A model generated the notes under the pieces. The model made no database searches. It saw nothing but the letters and a program-made list of their open reading frames with translations, and was not told the DNA's origin. The position numbers and the translations under genes were made by a program. From Pseudomonas sp. RIT-PI-r (lineage in GTDB: Bacteria; Pseudomonadota; Gammaproteobacteria; Pseudomonadales; Pseudomonadaceae), in NCBI RefSeq assembly GCF_001297015.1, contig NZ_LIGE01000018.1:62001-126000 (forward strand): a stretch of 64,000 nt of DNA, given 5' to 3'. Shown here in pieces: positions 59,079 to 64,000 of the stretch (positions are counted from its first letter, which is position 1; each line of letters starts with the position of its first letter).

Positions 59079-60485
59079 ATGTCGAAGACGGTTCAACTCA
59101 TCAAAGATCATGACGTCAAGTGGATTGATCTGCGCTTCACGGACACCAAAGGTACTCAGCACCACGTGACCATGCCGGCTCGCGATGCTTTGGACGACGA
59201 CTTCTTCGAAGTCGGCAAAATGTTCGACGGCTCCTCCATCGCTGGCTGGAAAGGCATCGAAGCCTCCGACATGATCCTGATGCCGGTTGACGAAACTGCC
59301 GTTCTCGACCCGTTCACCGAAGACGCCACCCTGATCCTGGTGTGCGACATCATCGAACCTTCGAGCATGCAAGGCTACGACCGCGACCCACGTGCGATCG
59401 CCAAGCGCGCCGAAGAACACCTGAAAGCCACCGGTATCGGTGACACTGTGTTCGCCGGTCCAGAGCCAGAATTCTTCATCTTCGACTCGGTGAAATTCAA
59501 GTCGGACATCTCCGGCTCGATGTTCAAGATCTACTCCGAGCAAGGTTCGTGGATGTCCGACCAGGACATCGAAGGCGGCAACAAGGGTCACCGTCCAGGC
59601 GTCAAAGGCGGCTACTTCCCGGTTCCACCATTCGACCACGACCACGAAATCCGTACCTCCATGTGCAACGCACTGGAAGAAATGGGCCTGACCGTCGAAG
59701 TTCACCACCACGAAGTGGCGACTGCCGGCCAGAACGAAATCGGCGTCAAGTTCAACACCCTGGTGAAGAAAGCCGACGAAACCCAAACCCTGAAGTACGT
59801 TGTGCACAACGTTGCTGACGCTTACGGCCGCACCGCGACCTTCATGCCGAAGCCACTGTACGGCGACAACGGTTCGGGCATGCACGTTCACATGTCGATC
59901 TGGAAAGACGGCAAGAACACCTTCGCTGGTGAAGGCTATGCCGGCCTGTCCGATACCGCTCTGTACTTCATCGGCGGCATCATCAAGCACGGTAAGGCCC
60001 TGAACGGCTTCACCAACCCGGCGACCAACTCGTACAAGCGTCTGGTACCAGGCTTCGAAGCTCCAGTGATGCTGGCCTACTCGGCTCGCAACCGCTCCGC
60101 TTCGATCCGTATTCCTTACGTGTCGAGCCCGAAAGCCCGCCGTATCGAAGCGCGCTTCCCGGATCCGGCTGCCAACCCGTACCTGGCCTTCGCAGCACTG
60201 CTGATGGCTGGTCTGGACGGTATCCAGAACAAGATCCACCCAGGCGACGCTGCTGACAAAAACCTGTACGACCTGCCGCCGGAAGAGGCGAAAGAGATCC
60301 CACAAGTTTGCGGCAGCCTGAAAGAAGCCCTGGAAGAGCTGGACAAGGGCCGCGCGTTCCTGACCAAGGGCGGCGTATTCTCCGACGACTTCATCGACGC
60401 TTACATCGCGCTGAAATCGGAAGAAGAAATCAAGGTACGCACCTTCGTACACCCACTGGAATATGAGCTGTACTACAGCTGCTGA
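59079..60485 (+). CDS. glnA: Type I glutamine synthetase GlnA
   Basis: A 468-residue GSI-type enzyme that makes glutamine from glutamate and ammonium. The metal site blocks [22 protein letters not shown] and the latch-region [16 protein letters not shown] are present. The adenylylation loop carries Tyr in NLYDLPPEE, the target of GlnE. The start [10 protein letters not shown] has a GGAGGA Shine-Dalgarno. It has its own sigma-54 promoter and a strong terminator, so it is probably monocistronic. Confidence 0.98.
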   Translation: MSKTVQLIKDHDVKWIDLRFTDTKGTQHHVTMPARDALDDDFFEVGKMFDGSSIAGWKGIEASDMILMPVDETAVLDPFTEDATLILVCDIIEPSSMQGYDRDPRAIAKRAEEHLKATGIGDTVFAGPEPEFFIFDSVKFKSDISGSMFKIYSEQGSWMSDQDIEGGNKGHRPGVKGGYFPVPPFDHDHEIRTSMCNALEEMGLTVEVHHHEVATAGQNEIGVKFNTLVKKADETQTLKYVVHNVADAYGRTATFMPKPLYGDNGSGMHVHMSIWKDGKNTFAGEGYAGLSDTALYFIGGIIKHGKALNGFTNPATNSYKRLVPGFEAPVMLAYSARNRSASIRIPYVSSPKARRIEARFPDPAANPYLAFAALLMAGLDGIQNKIHPGDAADKNLYDLPPEEAKEIPQVCGSLKEALEELDKGRAFLTKGGVFSDDFIDAYIALKSEEEIKVRTFVHPLEYELYYSC

Positions 60486-60520
60486 TCCGGTAGCGCTGCG
60501 CTACGCGGCGTGACAAAAAG

Positions 60521-60547
60521 AGGCCTCCTTCGGGAGGCCTTTTTTAT
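60521..60547 (+). terminator. glnA: Rho-independent terminator of glnA
   Basis: Perfect stem AGGCCTCC-TTCG-GGAGGCCT followed by TTTTTTA, 35 bases after the glnA stop. Confidence 0.95.
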
Positions 60548-60576
60548 TGCCTGGATTATGGCCGACCGAGATCCCC

Positions 60577-60665
60577 TGTAGGAGTGAGCCCGCTCGCGAT
60601 AGCGGTGGATCATTGAAGGCAATACTGACTGACACGACGCCATCGCGAGCAGGCTCACTCCTACA
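60577..60665. repeat. REP-type inverted pair after glnA
   Basis: Inverted copies of the GTAGGAGTGAGCC family between the glnA terminator and the first DUF4124 gene. Confidence 0.9.
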
Positions 60666-60769
60666 GGGGAATCGTGGTGTCTGAATGATCTCTGGATGTG
60701 TGCAGGGTTGGGCCAACCGCCGCACCTGTCCTATGCTGCACCCCATCGCTTTCAATCCCGGTCGATTTC

Positions 60770-61282
60770 ATGGGTCGCACCTTTCTCTACATTCTGCTGC
60801 TGATCGCCCTGCCCGCCGCCGCGCAGATCTACAAGTACACCGATGCCAACGGCAACACGGTCTACAGCGATCATTCGCCGGAGGGCGTGCAGGCGCAGCC
60901 GGTGGAATTGCCGCCACTCAATCGTGTCGAGCCGCAAGCACCGAGCGCACCCCCTGCGCCCGTCAGCGACAACCGCGAACCCCAGCGCAACGCTTACGAC
61001 ATTCTCGAACTCGCCGGCCTGCCCAGCGAAGAGGCCCTGCGCGCCAACAACGGCACGTTCACTGTCCAAGTGCTGATCAAGCCGCGCCTGCAGCCGCCGC
61101 ATCAATTAAGACTGGTTCTGGATGACGAACTCTACGGTCAGCCGAGCAACGTGCCGATCCTGCAACTGGTGAACGTTGATCGTGGTGAACATCGTCTAGC
61201 GGTGCAGGTGATCGACGGGCAGACGATCATCCAGCAGAGTCCGCCAGTGGCCCTCAGCGTGCAGCGGGTGCACAAGCCATGA
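60770..61282 (+). CDS. DUF4124 domain protein (first of two paralogues)
   Basis: A 170-residue exported protein. A signal peptide spans about 1-18 (ALPAAAQ). The DUF4124 motif IYKYTDANGNTVYSDHSPEG follows directly. The C-terminal half is beta-rich and resembles the next gene, with LVNVDRGEHRLAVQVID matching LTNIDRGSHNLSVEILD. Function unknown. The start was placed at the Met opening the signal peptide. It overlaps the second paralogue by four bases. Confidence 0.85.
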   Translation: MGRTFLYILLLIALPAAAQIYKYTDANGNTVYSDHSPEGVQAQPVELPPLNRVEPQAPSAPPAPVSDNREPQRNAYDILELAGLPSEEALRANNGTFTVQVLIKPRLQPPHQLRLVLDDELYGQPSNVPILQLVNVDRGEHRLAVQVIDGQTIIQQSPPVALSVQRVHKP

Positions 61283-61902
61283 TCCGCGCGTGGTTGTTCG
61301 TCCTGTCGGCGCTGATGTCGCTGCAAGCTTCAGCCGAGGTCTTCACCTATACCGATGCGCAGGGCAATCGCGTCTACACCGATCAGCCGCGCAGCAACGC
61401 CAAGCGCGTTCCCATAGCGACCAGCAATCGCATGTCGGCCAACCCCAGCGCCGCTGCGCCGATCTCCACGGCGAAAAAATCAGTGGAACAACCGCCTTTC
61501 CACTACGACATGCTGCGCATTCTGGTGCCTGAACCCGATGCAACCATTCGCAGCAGCGCCGGCGAAATCATCGTCAGCGTTACCAGCGAACCCGGCCTGC
61601 AACGCGGCCACCGTTATCGCCTGTTGCTGGATGGCCAAGCCACCGGCGAACCCGGCCTCAGTCCTGTGTTTCCGCTGACCAATATCGATCGTGGCAGCCA
61701 CAACCTTTCCGTGGAAATCCTTGACACCGAAGGCCGTACCGTCGAACGCACGGCCAACCAGCCCTTCCATATGCTGCGCATGTCGCTTGCGCAGAAGCGT
61801 CAGGTCAAACCCTGCACCAAGGACGATTACGGCGTACGCCCGGAATGCCCACTGAAAGACAAACCGCCTGAGCCGAAAAACCCCTTCCTGCGTTTCTTCT
61901 AA
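61279..61902 (+). CDS. DUF4124 domain protein (second of two paralogues)
   Basis: A 207-residue exported protein with a signal peptide (about 1-19, ASA) and the DUF4124 motif VFTYTDAQGNRVYTDQP. A Ser/Ala-rich linker precedes a beta-rich domain. The C-terminus is basic and Pro-rich with two cysteines. It is coupled to the first paralogue by an ATGA overlap. Its constant place between glnA and ntrB in pseudomonads is recalled, not tested here, and any link to nitrogen control is unproven. Confidence 0.85.
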   Translation: MIRAWLFVLSALMSLQASAEVFTYTDAQGNRVYTDQPRSNAKRVPIATSNRMSANPSAAAPISTAKKSVEQPPFHYDMLRILVPEPDATIRSSAGEIIVSVTSEPGLQRGHRYRLLLDGQATGEPGLSPVFPLTNIDRGSHNLSVEILDTEGRTVERTANQPFHMLRMSLAQKRQVKPCTKDDYGVRPECPLKDKPPEPKNPFLRFF

Positions 61903-61918
61903 CGCCGTTCAGCTTTGC

Positions 61919-61933
61919 GCACTATATTGGTGC
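61919..61933. promoter_or_regulatory. NtrC-type binding site upstream of ntrB
   Basis: GCACTATATTGGTGC is a strong match to the NtrC consensus GCACCA-N3-TGGTGC with only two or three changes. It lies about 200 bases before ntrB and just after the DUF4124 stop, and fits autoregulation of ntrBC. Confidence 0.75.
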
Positions 61934-62133
61934 AATAGGCTGCACCGTACTCATATTCCAACCCATTTTGGTTCGAAACTTCCCGTTCGCGCTGGCCGAA
62001 TGCCATGCAAACGAGCGTCAAACGCCCGTTTCAGGCGTCGAACGCTTCTTTTCAGAGCCTTGGTTTGGTTTTTGCATTTTCCCGATACCGACGCTTGCTT
62101 GTTGCGCACGCTCCGCCCCCAAAAGAGGCTCCG

Positions 62134-63219
62134 ATGACTATTAGCGACGCAATCCACCGTTTGCTGCTCGACAATCTGACCACCGCCACCATTCTGCTCG
62201 ACGCCGAATTGCGCCTTGAGTACATGAACCCGGCGGCGGAGATGCTGCTCGCCATCAGCGGGCAGCGTAGCCATGGGCAGTTCATCAGCGAGCTGTTCAC
62301 CGAATCCACCGAGGCGCTGAATTCCCTGCGCCAGGCGGTAGAACAGGCGCATCCGTTTACCAAGCGCGAAGCGATGCTCACCGCCCTCACCGGCCAGACC
62401 TTGACCGTGGATTACGCGGTGACGCCAATCCTCAGCAATGGCGCGACCATGCTCCTGCTTGAGGTTCATCCGCGTGACCGCTTGCTGCGGATCACCAAGG
62501 AAGAGGCGCAGCTGTCCAAGCAGGAAACCAGCAAAATGCTGGTGCGCGGCCTCGCCCACGAGATCAAGAATCCACTGGGCGGCATCCGCGGCGCTGCGCA
62601 ATTGCTGGCCCGCGAGCTTCCGGAAGACAGCCTGCGCGATTACACCAACGTGATCATTGAAGAGGCCGACCGCCTGCGCAATCTGGTCGACCGCATGCTC
62701 GGTTCGAACAAACTGCCGTCGCTGGCGATGTGCAACGTCCACGAAGTGCTCGAGCGCGTCTGCCAACTGGTCGAAGCCGAAAGTCAGGGCTGCATCACCT
62801 TGGTGCGCGATTACGACCCGAGCATTCCCGACGTCTTGATCGACCGCGAACAAATGATTCAGGCGGTGTTGAACATCGTGCGCAACGCGATGCAGGCGAT
62901 CAGCAGCCAGAACGAGCTGCGTCTGGGCCGCATCAGCCTGCGCACCCGGACCATGCGCCAGTTCACCATCGGCCACGTCCGCCATCGTCTGGTGACCAAG
63001 ATCGAGATCATCGACAACGGCCCGGGGATCCCGGCGGAACTTCAGGAAACCATTTTCTTTCCCATGGTCAGCGGACGCCCGGACGGTACCGGGCTCGGTC
63101 TGGCCATTACCCAGAACATCATCAGCCAGCACCAGGGTCTGATCGAGTGTGACAGCCATCCAGGCCACACCACCTTCTCGATCTTTCTGCCACTGGAACA
63201 AGGAGCCACATCGACATGA
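62134..63219 (+). CDS. ntrB: Nitrogen regulation sensor histidine kinase NtrB (GlnL)
   Basis: A 361-residue cytoplasmic kinase that phosphorylates or dephosphorylates NtrC under control of PII. An N-terminal PAS domain (about 8-115) has no transmembrane segments. The H box GLAHEIKNPLGGIRGAAQLLA holds the phosphorylated His. N box VLNIVRNAMQAI and G boxes DNGPGIP and GTGLGLAI follow. The start MTISDAIHRL was selected over an upstream Met whose extension lacks domain similarity. It overlaps ntrC by four bases. Confidence 0.96.
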   Translation: MTISDAIHRLLLDNLTTATILLDAELRLEYMNPAAEMLLAISGQRSHGQFISELFTESTEALNSLRQAVEQAHPFTKREAMLTALTGQTLTVDYAVTPILSNGATMLLLEVHPRDRLLRITKEEAQLSKQETSKMLVRGLAHEIKNPLGGIRGAAQLLARELPEDSLRDYTNVIIEEADRLRNLVDRMLGSNKLPSLAMCNVHEVLERVCQLVEAESQGCITLVRDYDPSIPDVLIDREQMIQAVLNIVRNAMQAISSQNELRLGRISLRTRTMRQFTIGHVRHRLVTKIEIIDNGPGIPAELQETIFFPMVSGRPDGTGLGLAITQNIISQHQGLIECDSHPGHTTFSIFLPLEQGATST

Positions 63220-64000
63220 GCCGTAGTGAAACCGTGTGGATCGTCGATGACGACCGTTCTATCCGTTGGGTTCTGGAAAAGGCCTTGCAGCAGGAAGGTA
63301 TGACCACCCAGAGCTTCGACAGCGCTGATGGCGTGATGAGTCGCCTGGCCCGTCAGCAGCCTGACGTGATCATTTCCGATATCCGCATGCCGGGTGCCAG
63401 TGGTCTGGACCTTCTGGCGCGGATTCGCGAGCAGCATCCACGGTTGCCGGTCATCATCATGACCGCTCACTCCGATCTGGACAGCGCTGTCGCCTCGTAT
63501 CAGGGCGGTGCGTTCGAGTATTTGCCGAAGCCGTTCGACGTTGATGAAGCGGTGTCGCTGGTCAAGCGCGCCAATCAGCACGCGCAAGAACAGCAAGGCC
63601 TGGAAGTCGTACCGGCCCTGACCCGCACCCCGGAAATCATCGGCGAAGCGCCGGCGATGCAGGAAGTGTTTCGCGCCATTGGCCGCTTGAGCCACTCCAA
63701 CATCACCGTGCTGATCAACGGCGAATCCGGTACCGGTAAAGAGCTGGTTGCCCACGCCCTGCACCGCCACAGCCCGCGCGCGGCTTCGCCGTTCATCGCG
63801 CTGAACATGGCGGCGATTCCCAAGGACCTGATGGAATCCGAGCTGTTCGGCCATGAGAAAGGTGCGTTCACCGGCGCGGCCAACCTGCGTCGTGGCCGCT
63901 TCGAACAGGCTGATGGCGGCACGCTGTTTCTCGATGAAATCGGCGACATGCCGGCGGATACGCAAACCCGTTTGCTGCGGGTTCTGGCCGACGGCGAGTT
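63216..64000 (+). CDS. ntrC: Nitrogen regulation response regulator NtrC (GlnG), 3' end outside the window
   Basis: The first 261 residues of a sigma-54 activator. The receiver domain (about 5-120) has WIVDDDRS, the phosphorylated Asp in IISDIRMPG, and the Lys in YLPKPFD. The AAA+ domain begins with Walker A GESGTGKE and the GAFTGA loop (EKGAFTGAANLRRG) that contacts sigma-54. Walker B appears as GGTLFLDEIGDM. The frame runs off the window. It is translationally coupled to ntrB. Confidence 0.97.
   Translation, partial: MSRSETVWIVDDDRSIRWVLEKALQQEGMTTQSFDSADGVMSRLARQQPDVIISDIRMPGASGLDLLARIREQHPRLPVIIMTAHSDLDSAVASYQGGAFEYLPKPFDVDEAVSLVKRANQHAQEQQGLEVVPALTRTPEIIGEAPAMQEVFRAIGRLSHSNITVLINGESGTGKELVAHALHRHSPRAASPFIALNMAAIPKDLMESELFGHEKGAFTGAANLRRGRFEQADGGTLFLDEIGDMPADTQTRLLRVLADGE

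Overview
The window looks like chromosomal DNA of a Pseudomonas of the P. fluorescens group. The evidence is the medium-chain-length PHA cluster (phaC1-Z-C2-D with phaF/phaI), the complete Pseudomonas-type five-step hut locus with hutF and hutG, tatABC next to hisIE, glnA-ntrBC, opgGH, high GC with GC-rich third codon positions, and several families of Pseudomonas intergenic palindromes (REP elements). No rRNA, tRNA, CRISPR array, insertion sequence or phage gene was seen.

Layout. 1-6.5 kb: PHA synthesis, depolymerisation, regulation and granule proteins. 6.6-12.7 kb: ubiE-ubiJ-ubiB (ubiquinone), hisI-hisE (histidine synthesis), tatA-tatB-tatC (twin-arginine export) and rsmE (16S rRNA methylation), all on the + strand and tightly packed. 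12.9-14.9 kb: an HBM-type chemoreceptor. 14.9-16.7 kb: an AT-richer accessory operon on the - strand encoding a 71-residue secreted-type peptide ending in Cys-Asn, a ThiF/MccB-like adenylyltransferase and a HIT-family hydrolase. 16.9-19.5 kb: a polar amino acid ABC transporter. 19.9-24.3 kb: opgGH for osmoregulated periplasmic glucans. 24.7-26.1 kb: dtd and pip. 26.3-41.6 kb: the hut locus (hutG, hutI, hutH, a hutH paralogue, hutVWX ABC transporter, an NCS1 permease, hutU, hutD, hutC, and divergent hutF). 41.7-44.7 kb: lipocalin, a small lipoprotein and a Cache-type amino acid chemoreceptor. 44.8-54.3 kb: DUF924, fbp, a DUF3999/DUF2339 membrane pair and glgP. 54.6-58.8 kb: a cysteine-cluster protein, typA and thiI. 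59.1-64 kb: glnA, two DUF4124 paralogues, ntrB and the start of ntrC.

How the parts work together. The hut genes form a histidine uptake and degradation regulon. A sigma-54 promoter and a HutC operator that covers the expected transcription start lie in front of hutU, and a second operator lies between hutC and hutF. Nitrogen control reappears at the right end, where glnA has a sigma-54 promoter and ntrBC follows an NtrC-type dyad. Both chemoreceptor genes have FliA-like promoters with exact spacing.

The most interesting items are three. First is the peptide/ThiF/HIT operon (14883-16669), whose parts match the logic of microcin C-type peptidyl-nucleotide synthesis and HIT-mediated immunity, but with an unusual long precursor carrying a signal peptide. 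Second is the histidase paralogue at 30495-32018, which lacks the Ala-Ser-Gly triad that forms the MIO cofactor. Third is a 161-bp imperfect inverted repeat upstream of opgG. All functional statements come from reading the sequence; no database search was run.
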